From Nitratireductor sp. (GTDB lineage Bacteria > Pseudomonadota > Alphaproteobacteria > Rhizobiales > Rhizobiaceae): a stretch of DNA of 64,000 nt. This document shows positions 16,721 through 26,341 of the stretch, in pieces (position 1 is the first letter of the stretch; each line of letters starts with the position of its first letter). Made by a program: the position numbers and the translations under genes. Location of the stretch: NCBI GenBank assembly GCA_020637805.1, contig JACKJU010000001.1, positions 310,001 to 374,000 of the forward strand, written 5' to 3'. The notes under the pieces were generated by a model. That model was given only the letters and a program-made list of their open reading frames with translations. It made no database searches and was not told the DNA's origin.

Positions 16721-17437
16721 ATGATATTCGATACTCCTCTGATCGAGGGACGCCTCGTGAGGCGCTACAAGCGTTTTCTCGCCGATGTCGAACTGGCTTC
16801 AGGCGAGACAATCACCGTGCACTGCCCCAATCCCGGCTCCATGCTCGGAATGAACGAACCGGGCTTGCCTGTCTGGATATCGGACAGCGGCAATCCAAAG
16901 CGCAAGCTGCGCCACACCCTCGAACTGGTTCAGGTTCCAGGCTCGCTCGTCGTCGTCAACACAAACCTTGCCAACAGGATAGCGCGTGAGGCCATGGAAA
17001 GCGGCCTCGTCCAAGGGATGGGGCAGCAACCGTCAAGCATTTTGCCGGAACAACGATACGGTGAAAACAGCCGCATCGATTTCATGGTTCGCGAAGAAGG
17101 CAAGGCCGATCTTTTCGTAGAGGTGAAAAGCGTTACGTTGTCGCGCCAAACGGGCCTGGCCGAATTTCCCGACAGCGTGACCAGCCGGGGCGCAAAACAC
17201 CTGCGCGAACTTCGGCAGGCAGTCAGTGACGGCAATCGTGCAATGATGCTCTTCATTGTCCAGCGCCCTGATTGCGAGAGCTTTTCCCTCGCATCTGATA
17301 TCGATCCGCAATATGCGGAGGCATTCAAGGAGGCGATGGATGGCGGCGTCGATGTTCGCTGCATAAGGTGCGCCATTTCCAACGTTGCAATCGTTCCCGA
17401 ATGCGAGATCGAAATTGCCGGATGCGGGACCCATTGA
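16721..17437 (+). CDS. sfsA: SfsA family protein (sugar fermentation stimulation, DNA/RNA nuclease fold)
   Basis: A 238-residue protein with the SfsA signatures in order: RRYKRFLADVEL, HCPNPGSMLGMNEPG, RIDFMV, VEVKSVTL (nuclease-like D/E-x-K core) and FPDSVTSRGAKHLREL. SfsA has an OB-like N-terminal domain and a PD-(D/E)XK-like C-terminal domain; proposed roles range from maltose-gene activation to nucleic-acid binding, and the physiological function is unsettled. Length is normal. Confidence 0.93.
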   Translation: MIFDTPLIEGRLVRRYKRFLADVELASGETITVHCPNPGSMLGMNEPGLPVWISDSGNPKRKLRHTLELVQVPGSLVVVNTNLANRIAREAMESGLVQGMGQQPSSILPEQRYGENSRIDFMVREEGKADLFVEVKSVTLSRQTGLAEFPDSVTSRGAKHLRELRQAVSDGNRAMMLFIVQRPDCESFSLASDIDPQYAEAFKEAMDGGVDVRCIRCAISNVAIVPECEIEIAGCGTH

Positions 17438-17508
17438 ACCCGCATTTGATGCGTGGAAGCTTCCCTGCAAACTATTGCCAAAACTGATTCAAATCGCGAT
17501 AAGAGCGC

Positions 17509-18333
17509 ATGCAAAACTACATCGATGCCAATCATGCGCCGCTCAAGAATACCGGCACAATAAAGCTCTACGACGAGGCCGGCTTCGTCGGCATGCGCAA
17601 GGCATGCCAGCTCACTGCGCGTTGCCTTGACGAAATTGCCTCGCTCGTCAAACCGGGGGTAACCACCCAGGAAATAGACGATTTCGTCTATACCTTTGCC
17701 ATGGACAATGGTGCCCTGCCCGCGACACTGAACTATCGCGGTTACATGAAATCGACCTGCACCTCGATCAACCATGTGGTCTGCCACGGCATCCCCAACG
17801 ACAAGCCGCTCAAGGAAGGCGATATCGTCAACATAGACGTGACGCTCATCCTGGACGGCTGGCATGGTGATTCGTCACGCATGTACCCTGTCGGAGAGAT
17901 CCGGCGTGCTGCCGAACGGCTGATCGAAGTGACCTACAATTCGCTGATGATCGGCATCAAGGAAGTGCGCCCCGGCAACCATACCGGCGATATCGGCGCG
18001 GCCATTCAGGAATACGCAGAAGGCGAGCGCTGCTCCGTGGTTCGCGACTTCTGCGGACACGGCGTTGGCCTCGTGTTCCATGATGCGCCGAATATCCTCC
18101 ACTACGGACGGCGCGGCGAAGGCGTGGAACTCAAGCCGGGCATGATCTTCACCATCGAGCCGATGATCAATCTCGGAAGGCCAGGCGTGAAGGTGCTGGC
18201 GGACGGCTGGACCGCTGTTACTCGCGACCGTTCGCTTTCCGCTCAGTTCGAGCACACCGTGGGCGTGACCGCTGACGGCTGCGAGATATTCACCCTGTCG
18301 CCAGCGGGTTACACCCTGCCTCCCTACCGATAG
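17509..18333 (+). CDS. map: Type I methionine aminopeptidase
   Basis: Removes the initiator methionine from nascent proteins in the cytosol. The 274-residue protein has all five metal ligands in order: Asp in NIDVTLIL, Asp in GWHGDSS, His in GHGVGLVFH, Glu in TIEPMIN and Glu in QFEHTVGVT; the substrate-contacting His lies in NHVVCHGIP. The start at 17509 is the ATG after AAGAG. A GATTCAAA (GANTC) lies at 17486–17493 just upstream. Confidence 0.95.
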   Translation: MQNYIDANHAPLKNTGTIKLYDEAGFVGMRKACQLTARCLDEIASLVKPGVTTQEIDDFVYTFAMDNGALPATLNYRGYMKSTCTSINHVVCHGIPNDKPLKEGDIVNIDVTLILDGWHGDSSRMYPVGEIRRAAERLIEVTYNSLMIGIKEVRPGNHTGDIGAAIQEYAEGERCSVVRDFCGHGVGLVFHDAPNILHYGRRGEGVELKPGMIFTIEPMINLGRPGVKVLADGWTAVTRDRSLSAQFEHTVGVTADGCEIFTLSPAGYTLPPYR

Positions 18334-18489
18334 GTCCGCGACAAGACGGATTGCGCGGCGGCGACAGCTGGCTCGCCAGGCTGCATGCAGCCATCCTGCC
18401 ACATGAAGGCACTCCCGATCTGCAAATCTTGACCCGATCCTCGTATGGTGATTGGCTGTTTTCTTCCGCCACTCGATCACTGATGGAAG

Positions 18490-19251
18490 ATGGACGACAC
18501 AAGCGACCCCGCAAAGGCACCGCAAATCGGCATTGCGGAAACTACCGCAAAGACGAGGCGCGGCGCACCTGCGGCAGAGCGCCCGCACTACCACGGTCAT
18601 CGCGATAGGCTGCGCGACAAATTTTCAGAACATGGCGCCGGTAGCCTGGCCGACTACGAACTGCTGGAAATGCTGTTGTTCCGGGTTTATCGCCAGAAGG
18701 ACACAAAACCGCTGGCCAAGGCGCTGATCCGCGAATTCGGTTCGCTTGCAGGTGTCCTGTCTGCTCCGGTAAATCGCCTGACCGAAATCGCCGGTATCGG
18801 GCCTCAGGCAGCGCTCGACCTGAAAATCATCCACGCCGCCGGACTTGCCCTAGCGCAAGGAAATCTCCAGAAGCGCACTCTGCTCGGGTCATGGTCACAG
18901 GTTCTGGAATATTGTCATGCCGCGATGGCGCATGAAACACGCGAGCAATTCCGCATCCTGTTTCTCGACAAGCGAAACCAGCTCATCAAGGACGAGGTTC
19001 AGCAGACTGGTACCGTAGACCACACCCCGGTCTATCCGCGCGAGGTCGCACGACGCGCTCTGGAACTTGCCGCTACAGCGATCATCCTCGTTCACAACCA
19101 TCCTTCCGGCGATCCCACACCGTCGCGAGCCGACATCGAAATGACGCACAAGATCATGGAAACGCTGACGCCACTCGGCATCCAGGTTCACGACCACATG
19201 ATCATCGGACGCGACGGCCACGCCAGCCTGAAGGGATTGCAGCTAATATAG
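18490..19251 (+). CDS. radC: RadC family protein (JAB/MPN domain)
   Basis: A 253-residue protein with an N-terminal helix-hairpin-helix segment (LTEIAGIGPQAALDLK) and a C-terminal JAB1/MPN-type metalloprotease-like domain with the motif HNHPSGDPTPSRAD. The true role of RadC is unclear; the original DNA-repair assignment has been questioned. It is downstream of map (156 nt) on the same strand. The ATG at 18490 has only a closely abutting GGAAG. Confidence 0.92.
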   Translation: MDDTSDPAKAPQIGIAETTAKTRRGAPAAERPHYHGHRDRLRDKFSEHGAGSLADYELLEMLLFRVYRQKDTKPLAKALIREFGSLAGVLSAPVNRLTEIAGIGPQAALDLKIIHAAGLALAQGNLQKRTLLGSWSQVLEYCHAAMAHETREQFRILFLDKRNQLIKDEVQQTGTVDHTPVYPREVARRALELAATAIILVHNHPSGDPTPSRADIEMTHKIMETLTPLGIQVHDHMIIGRDGHASLKGLQLI

Positions 19252-19305
19252 ACCGGCGCCCGCAACGCGGCGAGCCACGCGACCGCGCTATCACACCTGG
19301 TACGT

Positions 19306-20928
19306 TCAATCGCGATTGACTGCGAGGGCCTCGGGCGTATCGATGTCGAGTGCCGCCGCTTCACCAATTTCCACGGCGATGACCTTTTCCCGATTTTCCC
19401 GAATGAGATGCCTTGCTCCAGTGTCGCCGGACAGTGCGCACAGCTGGTCAAAATAGCCACGCGGCCAGATTACGGGATTGCCCCGGTTTCCACCGGATGT
19501 GGCAATGACGATCGATCCGGGCGCAGCCTTTTCGCACTCGGCGATCATGGTGTCGATCATTTGCGAACTGACGTGTGGCATGTCGCCAAGCAATACGATC
19601 GCATGACTGCTATGTGGCGAGACCGCGCGAATTCCTGCCCTGAGCGAGGTAGACAGTCCCTCCTCGAACTCCGGATTGTGGGAAAAGTGCACATCATAAC
19701 CGGAGAGAGAGTGGCGAATTCTTTCCGCTTCGTGGCCGGTGACCACGATCACATCGGAGGCACGCGAGGCAAGCGCAGCCTCGACGGCATGAACAATCAT
19801 CGCCTTGCCTGCAACCTCTTCCAGAAGCTTGTTTGCATTGCCCATTCGGCGCGACTGACCAGCAGCAAGCACGATAGCCGAGAAATCCACATCCCCCTCC
19901 TGCCTTGTGTCGCGAGGCTTGGGACGCGAACCGATCTCCAGCAACAGACCGCCGACGCCCATGCGCGCAATACTGCCCGAGGTCACGGTTTCACCCGCAA
20001 GCAGGCGGTTCAACACCAGATCGAACCCGTTTTCGGCGGGCGAACGCGCGCATCCGGGCGCACCGAGCACGGAAGTCCCTCCCACACTGCCCAGCATCAG
20101 CAGATTGCCCGGATCGACCGGCATTCCAAAACGCTCGACCTCGCCGCCAGCCCTTCGAAGCGCCTCGGGAATCACGTCGCCGATATCGCTGATCGCGGAA
20201 GCACCGAAGATGACAATCAGGTCGCAGAATTCAGACTGGCGCCGGATTTCCGCCTCCACGGCAGCGGTTTCGTGATCGACAACCACCTGATCGACGATTT
20301 CCGACCCGCTGATCTCCAGCCGTGTCTCGAGAATGCTGAGCGTCTTGCGGATAACGCTTTCTTTCAGCGCCGGAAGCTTTGTCGAAACAACGCCAACCCT
20401 TACCTTCCGGAACGGAGAGACGGCAAGCGCCTGCCCCTGCCCCGCTTCAACCGCCTCGGTCACGACAGACCCCGGCAGGGCATACGGAATGATCTTGACG
20501 GTGGCGACCATCTGCCCCTTTCGAACCGGCGTATGCTGCGCCAGCGTCGCGAGTGTAATGCCAGGATCGAGCGCATTGATCAGATCAATGGACTGGCTGT
20601 CCGCCAGGAACAGGCCATTGTGCATCGCATGCAGGTTCACACGCCCGGTTCCGGCGTCTGCCGCCTCGATGCCTGCTTCCCCCTTGTCTGCCAGCGCACC
20701 GGCAATCGCGCGCGCGGCATCGTCCTCCAGCATGTCGCCGGCTTCCGGCAGTGCCACCACCAGTGACTCAATACCGGCTGTGGCCAGCCTGCCGATCAGG
20801 GCGGTATCGACAACGGTTCCCTTTCTGATCATTGCTCCCTGTTTGCCGTCAGATCCAGCCGGAAGGCGCAAGGCGTGGGCAAGGATTGCACCTTCGCATT
20901 GATCGAGCGGCAGCGGGCCGAACTTCAT
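19306..20928 (-). CDS. Molybdopterin-binding (MoeA-like) plus MobA-like nucleotidyltransferase fusion
   Basis: A 540-residue two-domain protein. Residues ~1–330 contain a molybdopterin-binding domain of the MoeA/MogA type (VGVVSTKLPALKESV, FGASAISDIGDVIPEAL, LGAPGCARSPAENGFD). Residues ~345–540 are a MobA/MocA-like nucleotidyltransferase (VLAAGQSRRMGNANKLLEEV, LLGDMPHVS, NPVIWPRGYF). It should load or nucleotidylate molybdenum cofactor for a xanthine- or CO-dehydrogenase-type enzyme. It overlaps the XdhC gene by 4 nt (ATGA), so it is the last gene of the maturation operon. Confidence 0.88.
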   Translation of the reverse strand: MKFGPLPLDQCEGAILAHALRLPAGSDGKQGAMIRKGTVVDTALIGRLATAGIESLVVALPEAGDMLEDDAARAIAGALADKGEAGIEAADAGTGRVNLHAMHNGLFLADSQSIDLINALDPGITLATLAQHTPVRKGQMVATVKIIPYALPGSVVTEAVEAGQGQALAVSPFRKVRVGVVSTKLPALKESVIRKTLSILETRLEISGSEIVDQVVVDHETAAVEAEIRRQSEFCDLIVIFGASAISDIGDVIPEALRRAGGEVERFGMPVDPGNLLMLGSVGGTSVLGAPGCARSPAENGFDLVLNRLLAGETVTSGSIARMGVGGLLLEIGSRPKPRDTRQEGDVDFSAIVLAAGQSRRMGNANKLLEEVAGKAMIVHAVEAALASRASDVIVVTGHEAERIRHSLSGYDVHFSHNPEFEEGLSTSLRAGIRAVSPHSSHAIVLLGDMPHVSSQMIDTMIAECEKAAPGSIVIATSGGNRGNPVIWPRGYFDQLCALSGDTGARHLIRENREKVIAVEIGEAAALDIDTPEALAVNRD

Positions 20929-21638
20929 GCCGCACCCTTCGCCTGTTCCGCCGCACTGAGTTCACGCTTGCGGAATGCCTGAATAATGTCAGCCAGGACC
21001 GCAACCGCTATCTCCTGCGGGCTTGCCGCCCCGATATCGAGACCGATGGGCGCCGAGATGCGCGCAATCCGTTCGTCAGAAATTCCCGCCTCCTTCAGAC
21101 GCTCGACGCGCTTGGCGTGCGTCTTGCGGCTACCCAGGGCGCCAACATAGAAACAGTTGGATTTTAGCGCCTGAATGAGCGGATAGTCGTCGATCTTGGG
21201 ATCGTGCGTGACGGCCACAAGCGCCGAATAGGCGTCAAGATACCCATCGCCCATCGCTTCTTCCGGCCAGTCAGCTCTCAAGGCAACGCCCTCGAAGCGT
21301 TCTGGCGTCGCAAAGGCGGTTCGCGGATCGATGATTTCGATGTCATAGCCGGCAATTTTCGCCATCGGCGCGAGGGCCTGAGAGATGTGGACCGCGCCGA
21401 TCACCACAATGCGCGGGGCTGGCACCTGGACATTCAGGAAGAATTCCTGCCCATCCAGTTCGAACATTCCCGATTTGCCGGATCTGAATGCCTTGGCGAC
21501 CGCCTCGCCCAGCGGACCGGCAACCGTATCCCCTTCGCGAATGACGCGATCGCGTCCCTTGCCGATCTCGCTCAGCAGGATTGCGGCCTGGCGTTCCCTG
21601 CGCGCCTCGTTCAGCTTTACAAGACTGTTGGGTTCCAT
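20925..21638 (-). CDS. XdhC family protein, Rossmann-type (CoxF/CoxI-like)
   Basis: A 237-residue protein that carries the XdhC C-terminal Rossmann half (PRIVVIGAVHISQALAPMAK; VAVTHDPKIDDYPLIQALK; FYVGALGSRKTHAKRVERL). XdhC proteins hold the sulfurated Mo cofactor and insert it into molybdenum hydroxylases. The start at 21638 overlaps the preceding stop (TGATG). The N-terminal XdhC half is encoded by the separate gene upstream. Confidence 0.9.
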   Translation of the reverse strand: MEPNSLVKLNEARRERQAAILLSEIGKGRDRVIREGDTVAGPLGEAVAKAFRSGKSGMFELDGQEFFLNVQVPAPRIVVIGAVHISQALAPMAKIAGYDIEIIDPRTAFATPERFEGVALRADWPEEAMGDGYLDAYSALVAVTHDPKIDDYPLIQALKSNCFYVGALGSRKTHAKRVERLKEAGISDERIARISAPIGLDIGAASPQEIAVAVLADIIQAFRKRELSAAEQAKGAA

Positions 21639-21994
21639 CAGCCGAGCCTTTCCACGTAGACACGTATCTTGCCGCCGCATGACAGCCCGACACGCCAAGC
21701 AGTTTCGTCAGCCACGCCGAATTCGAGCATTCGCGGCTCACCGCTTTCAATCACCTCGGCAGCTTCTGAGATGACTGCGCCCTCCACACACCCGCCGGAC
21801 ACCGATCCTTCGAAATTGCCTTCCTCGTCGACTACCAGATGCGACCCAACAGGCCGGGGGGCGGAACCCCAGGTTTCCACCACGGTTGCGATTGCCAGGT
21901 TGCGGCCCTCGCGCATCCAGTCCTGTGCAACCTGCAATTCATCCTTGGCCGGGCCATTGCCTGCGAGGTGTTCTGTCAGTTTCTGCTCAGACAT
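21638..21994 (-). CDS. XdhC/CoxI N-terminal-domain protein
   Basis: A 118-residue protein matching the standalone XdhC/CoxI N-terminal domain: VVETWGSAPRPVGSHLVVD and the metal- or cofactor-binding loop GSVSGGCVEGAVISEA, ending with LSCGGKIRVYVERL. It works with the Rossmann-type partner in cofactor insertion; the two halves are fused in many XdhC proteins but split here. ATG 21994 has a GGAG upstream (complement of CTCC in 21990s–22010). Confidence 0.88.
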   Translation of the reverse strand: MSEQKLTEHLAGNGPAKDELQVAQDWMREGRNLAIATVVETWGSAPRPVGSHLVVDEEGNFEGSVSGGCVEGAVISEAAEVIESGEPRMLEFGVADETAWRVGLSCGGKIRVYVERLG

Positions 21995-22019
21995 CACTGC
22001 GCTCCTTTTTTTTGCGCGA

Positions 22020-23345
22020 TCATGCCGCACGCATGGCGTCCAGCCAAATGCGCGGATCGTTTCGTCTTCCTGCCGGGCGGCTCAATGCAACGCACAAGTC
22101 CGCGATCGCATCAAGTGAATGGACCGGCCTGAACTCGTCCACATGCGGCAACATCGCCCGGATGCCACGCGCCTTGGCCTGGAAGCCTTCAAACCTGAGA
22201 AGCGGGTTCAGCCAGATCAGCCTGCGGCATGAGCGGTGCAAGCGGTCCATTTCCCTTTCGAGCTGATCATCCTGTTCGCGTTCCAGCCCATCCGTGATCA
22301 GAAGCACGACGGCACCCTGGCCCAGCACCCTGCGCGACCATTTCAGGTTGAATTCGTGCAGGGTGGCGCCAATGCGCGTTCCTCCGGACCAGTCCTGAAC
22401 GCTGTCCGTGGCCTCCATGAGTGCCTCGTCCGGATCCTTCATACGCAATTGCCGCGTTACGTTGGTGATCCGCGTGCCGAAGGTGAATGCATGCACCCTG
22501 CGGCGCTGTTCCATAAGGGCGTGGGTGAAATGCAGGAATATGCGGGAATAGTCTGCCATCGACCCCGATATGTCGGTCAGGACGACAACCGGCGGGTGGA
22601 TTTCCCGGTGCTTTTTGAACTTCGGCAGAACAAGATCGCCACCGGATCGCAAAGAGGTCGACAATGTGCGGCGCGGATCGATACGCACTGGCTTGTTGAC
22701 CGCTGCGAAACGGCGTGTACGCACCTTGTTGACCGGAAGCACCAGGTCGGACATGGCCAGCCTGGCACGGGCCAGTTCCTCCGCCGTCATCTGCGCGAAA
22801 TCCTTCTTTCTGAGGACTTCCTTGCCCGATGCCGTCATCAGGGCATTGATCTCGATGTCAGGCTGCTCGACGGTTTTCTTGTCGTTCTCCCTTCCCTGGA
22901 ACAGGGATTCGGATACGCGCTGCTGGCCAGCCTTCTTCTCCTCCTCGCGATCCCTTGCGGGTGCCATGGGCGAGAACATCTGGAGCATTTTCTCGATCAG
23001 GTCCCGCGAGCGCCAGAACAGCCTGAACGCCTCGTCGAAGACGGGATGATCCTCGCGCCTGTTGACCAGCACCGAGTGCAGCACCCAGTAGAAATCCTCG
23101 CGGCTGGAAATGCCTGCCGCACGCACAGCCTCCACGGCATCCACTATGCTCGCCGGCCCGACCCGCATGCCCGCGCCGCGAAGCGTACGGGCGAAATACA
23201 GTATGTTTTCGGGGAGCCTGCCATCGGGATTGGCCGAGCGGACGCTCTGCAGCTTGGCATCGCGGCGAACGCCATCGTCGGGCCGGTTGACCCTGGGGAT
23301 CCCATCCTTCCCCTGATTGCCGTTCGTGTTGCCGTCCCTGGTCAT
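22020..23345 (-). CDS. VWA domain-containing CoxE-like protein
   Basis: A 441-residue soluble protein with a C-terminal von Willebrand A domain; the MIDAS motif is DISGSM with downstream Thr and Asp (DWSGGTRIG, LLITDGLER). The N-terminal 200 residues are CoxE-like (YFARTLRGAGMRVGP; DFYWVLHSVLVNRREDHPVF). It is predicted to act with the MoxR ATPase in inserting or activating the metal cluster of a molybdenum hydroxylase. Both flanks are short (25 and 42 nt), consistent with an operon. Confidence 0.9.
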   Translation of the reverse strand: MTRDGNTNGNQGKDGIPRVNRPDDGVRRDAKLQSVRSANPDGRLPENILYFARTLRGAGMRVGPASIVDAVEAVRAAGISSREDFYWVLHSVLVNRREDHPVFDEAFRLFWRSRDLIEKMLQMFSPMAPARDREEEKKAGQQRVSESLFQGRENDKKTVEQPDIEINALMTASGKEVLRKKDFAQMTAEELARARLAMSDLVLPVNKVRTRRFAAVNKPVRIDPRRTLSTSLRSGGDLVLPKFKKHREIHPPVVVLTDISGSMADYSRIFLHFTHALMEQRRRVHAFTFGTRITNVTRQLRMKDPDEALMEATDSVQDWSGGTRIGATLHEFNLKWSRRVLGQGAVVLLITDGLEREQDDQLEREMDRLHRSCRRLIWLNPLLRFEGFQAKARGIRAMLPHVDEFRPVHSLDAIADLCVALSRPAGRRNDPRIWLDAMRAA

Positions 23346-23387
23346 CTCAACGGGTTTCCGGATCCGGGCGAAAATTCAAACCGGCGC

Positions 23388-24311
23388 TCAGCCGGCCGCT
23401 CGAACATCCGCCTTGACCTGTTCGAGTATCTTCTGGCCCTCATCGGCCTGAATGCGGGCAATGTCGTCCTGGTACTTCAAGAGCACGCCGATGGTGTCGG
23501 AGACGGTCTGCGGGTCGAGCGCTATCTTGTCGAGTTCGATCAGTGCCGTCGCCCAATCAAGCGTCTCTGCAACGCCCGGATTCTTGAACAGGTCGATTTC
23601 CCTCAGCTTTTGCACATAGGCGACGATCTCCCTGGAAAGCTCCTCACCTGCCTTTGGTACCTTGACCTTCACAATCGCCATCTCGCGCTCTGCATCGGGA
23701 TAGTCCACCCAATGGTAGAGGCAGCGGCGCTTGAGCGCATCATGGATTTCCCGCGTCCGGTTGGTGGTGATGATGACAATGGGCGGTTCCTTTGCCCGGA
23801 TCGTACCGAGTTCGGGAATCGTAACCTGGAAATCGGACAGGATCTCCAGAAGAAATGCCTCGAATGCCTCGTCGGTGCGGTCCAGTTCGTCGATCAACAG
23901 GATTGGTGCGCCGCCATCCTGTTCCTCAAGGGCCTGTAGAAGTGGGCGGCGGATCAGGAAACGCTCGGAGAAGACGCCCGATTCCATTGCGTCACGATCC
24001 GTGTCTCCAGAGGCTTCGCGCATCCGGATTTCAACCATCTGCGCGGCGTAGTTCCATTCATAGACCGCAGAATTGATATCCAGCCCCTCGTAGCACTGCA
24101 AACGTATGAGCTTCCGGCCGAGCGTCTGGCTCAGGACCTTGGCAATCTCCGTCTTGCCTACTCCTGCCTCTCCTTCCAGGAAGAGTGGCCTTCCCATGGA
24201 AAGGCTCAGAAACAGCACAGTCGCAAGTGCCCTGTCCGAAACGTAGCCGCCCGCTTCAAGCAGCGCGACGGTTTCGTCGATATTCGCCGGCATTTTCGCC
24301 TTGTCAGCCAT
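23388..24311 (-). CDS. MoxR family AAA+ ATPase (CoxD-like)
   Basis: A 307-residue AAA+ chaperone. Walker A is GEAGVGKTE, Walker B ILLIDELDRTDE, sensor 1 VIITTNRTRE, and an arginine finger region follows at LKRRCLYHWVDYPD. In Oligotropha CoxD partners CoxE in maturation of CO dehydrogenase, the basis for the role here. ATG 24311 is preceded by GAGGAG; it heads the five-gene maturation run. Confidence 0.92.
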   Translation of the reverse strand: MADKAKMPANIDETVALLEAGGYVSDRALATVLFLSLSMGRPLFLEGEAGVGKTEIAKVLSQTLGRKLIRLQCYEGLDINSAVYEWNYAAQMVEIRMREASGDTDRDAMESGVFSERFLIRRPLLQALEEQDGGAPILLIDELDRTDEAFEAFLLEILSDFQVTIPELGTIRAKEPPIVIITTNRTREIHDALKRRCLYHWVDYPDAEREMAIVKVKVPKAGEELSREIVAYVQKLREIDLFKNPGVAETLDWATALIELDKIALDPQTVSDTIGVLLKYQDDIARIQADEGQKILEQVKADVRAAG

Positions 24312-24416
24312 TTGGCAAATTCTCCTCACCCGGACCATTCAAACGGCCCGAAGGTTCCAGACTATTCCAGTATGTACAACCGGTGAACCTGCACGATTGT
24401 ACGAGAGACATGTTTC

Positions 24417-24947
24417 TCACAGTTCGCGATAGTGCCGGTCCAGATAGACAAGTGCGTCCGAAGCCTCGTCGCCGTCTTCGCTCCAGACCGTGCCAGAAAG
24501 CACCTCGCCAAAAATCACGTAATGGGTAGCGACGGGTTGAACGTCCGTGACCTTGCAGTCGAGCGACATGCGTGCTCCACGCAAGACGGGCGCGCCCGTG
24601 GCAAGCTGCTGCCATTCACCGAGCGCGAAACGCTGTTCCATGTCCAAATGGCCGACACCGGCGAATGCACGGGCCAGATCAATATGTTCGTAGGCAAGCG
24701 TGTTGAACGAAAAGCAGCCGTTTTCCCCGAACCAGCGGTTTTCCTCGCGGTTCCGGTTGAGGCAGAAGAGCAAGGTTGGCGGTGTATCGGAAACAGAAGT
24801 CGCGGCAGAAACGGTGACGCCGCGCCGGCCTGCCGGGCCATCAGTCGTCACGATACTCACCGCGCCTGCCAGCCGGGCCATGCAGTTTCTGTATTCAAGT
24901 GAAGAAATTGGGGGGTATTTCAACAAGTTGCTGCTTTCAGTTTCCAA
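24417..24947 (-). CDS. Flavin reductase family protein (RutF/HpaC-like)
   Basis: A ~176-residue FMN-binding split-barrel protein: the signature ARLAGAVSIVTTDGPAGRRG and a substrate loop SFNTLAYEHIDLARAFAG, ending with the usual HYREL-like tail. Such enzymes supply reduced flavin to two-component monooxygenases. The start is uncertain: the longest frame begins with TTG at 24947 and the only ATG near is at residue 23, inside the fold. It is 105 nt upstream of the MoxR gene on the same strand, but no partner monooxygenase is adjacent. Confidence 0.85.
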   Translation of the reverse strand: METESSNLLKYPPISSLEYRNCMARLAGAVSIVTTDGPAGRRGVTVSAATSVSDTPPTLLFCLNRNREENRWFGENGCFSFNTLAYEHIDLARAFAGVGHLDMEQRFALGEWQQLATGAPVLRGARMSLDCKVTDVQPVATHYVIFGEVLSGTVWSEDGDEASDALVYLDRHYREL

Positions 24948-25149
24948 ATTGATTCATCCGGCCAGTCGCCTAAATGAACGGTGTGCGCAGTTTCAGCACA
25001 GAACGGTTGCTACCACAAACCGGATTACTGTTTTGTCTTGCCCTTGCCGGATAGTGCGGGCAAATGTGGTACTACCGGCATATCGGGCCGGAGTGCTACA
25101 AATTGATCCCTGAATTTATGTAGCCAACCGCAAAATTCAACGGAGAGTG

Positions 25150-26337
25150 ATGAAAGCGACAGCTAAACACACCGTTTCACGCGTGCGCACCCAAAGGTGT
25201 GGCCGCCGATCTCATCGAGCGGCAACATTTGCGCTTGCGGCTATACTTGCGCTGGGGTGTGCGATCACGGTTGATACAGGTTTTTCCGCTCGCGCCAACG
25301 CGCAGGAAGCTGCGCGGATCGGCCTTTCACTGCCACTTACGGGAAATGCAGCAAAGCCGGGCGCGCATTTTCTGACCGGCGCACGGATTGCGGTGGAACT
25401 CCACAATGACGAAGTAACGGCAAGCGGTGGAACGCCAGTGGAACTGGCCATCGCCGACGACGGATGCGATGCAGAGCTTGCAAGACTAGCGGCGGATGAG
25501 ATCGCGGCCTCAAACCCTGCTCTCATTACCGGTTTCCTGTGCAACGACGTTGCACGCCTGTTCGCAGAACAGTTCAAGAATGCGGGCATTCCAATTGTTG
25601 TTGCCGGAGCGCGATCCGCGCAATTGCCGAAGGATGCCGAACGCGAGGGCTGGAACCTCTGGAAAATCTCACCAGAAGATGGCGACTCCGCGGAATACGC
25701 AGCAGAGATGCTTTCGCAGCGCTGGTCGGGACTGCCCTTCGCCCTTGTCGACGATGGCACCGTACTTGGGCGGACGCAGGTTGACACCTTTCGCGAGGCA
25801 ATGGCCGAGAAGGGACTTGAGCCGCAGTTCACCGACAACTTCCGTCCGGGCCAATCCACTCAGGCCCGCCTTGTCCGGCGCCTCGCGAAGGCCGGGACCC
25901 GCAACGTCTTTGTTGGCGGCAGTGCCGAAGACATCGCCATGATCGCGCGCAATGCAAAGGAACTCAACATTCAGCTTGTGGTCGTCGGTGGCGAAACCCT
26001 GTCGATTTTGCCCTATCTGTCCGAAGAGGACCAGGCTCCGGCCGGGCTACTGGCGATACTCTACAATGAAGGTCCGATGCCCGGCGCATCCATCCTGCGC
26101 CGGGTCCTGACCGAGCGCGAAATCGTCGAGGAAGACAACATGCTGGAAGGTTTCGCGGCCATGCAGGTGGCCATCGCAGCAGCAGCGGCCACGCCTGCCG
26201 AGACTACGGCCAACCTGCGGTCCGGTACATTCGACACTGCTACGGGCATTGTGACCTTCAATCCTGACCACACCAATGCAATCTCGCCCTACGGGCTGTT
26301 CCGCTGGGACGGTCAGCAGTTCGAACGCGTGGAGTAG
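25150..26337 (+). CDS. ABC-type branched-chain amino-acid-like substrate-binding protein
   Basis: A 395-residue exported protein with a long, arginine-rich n-region and hydrophobic core (residues ~25–48, cleavage near ARANAQEA). It has the family 6 periplasmic-binding fold (IGLSLPLTGNAAKPG, LAIADDGCDAELA, TGFLCNDVARLFAEQF, FALVDDGTVLG). No permease or ATPase lies nearby, so it is an orphan receptor. ATG 25150 is preferred over GTG 25147; both share the same GGAG. The downstream P1 peptidase begins 4 nt after its stop. Confidence 0.88.
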   Translation: MKATAKHTVSRVRTQRCGRRSHRAATFALAAILALGCAITVDTGFSARANAQEAARIGLSLPLTGNAAKPGAHFLTGARIAVELHNDEVTASGGTPVELAIADDGCDAELARLAADEIAASNPALITGFLCNDVARLFAEQFKNAGIPIVVAGARSAQLPKDAEREGWNLWKISPEDGDSAEYAAEMLSQRWSGLPFALVDDGTVLGRTQVDTFREAMAEKGLEPQFTDNFRPGQSTQARLVRRLAKAGTRNVFVGGSAEDIAMIARNAKELNIQLVVVGGETLSILPYLSEEDQAPAGLLAILYNEGPMPGASILRRVLTEREIVEEDNMLEGFAAMQVAIAAAAATPAETTANLRSGTFDTATGIVTFNPDHTNAISPYGLFRWDGQQFERVE

Positions 26338-26341
26338 CGCG

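Noticed and set aside
19408..20766. 452-codon plus-strand open frame opposite the MoeA/MobA fusion
   Set aside because: Antisense shadow of a strongly conserved gene; the translation is His/Arg-rich without domain pattern or ribosome-binding site.
22236..23939. 567-codon plus-strand open frame opposite the VWA and MoxR genes
   Set aside because: It spans two real minus-strand genes and has no recognisable domain; a GC-bias artefact.
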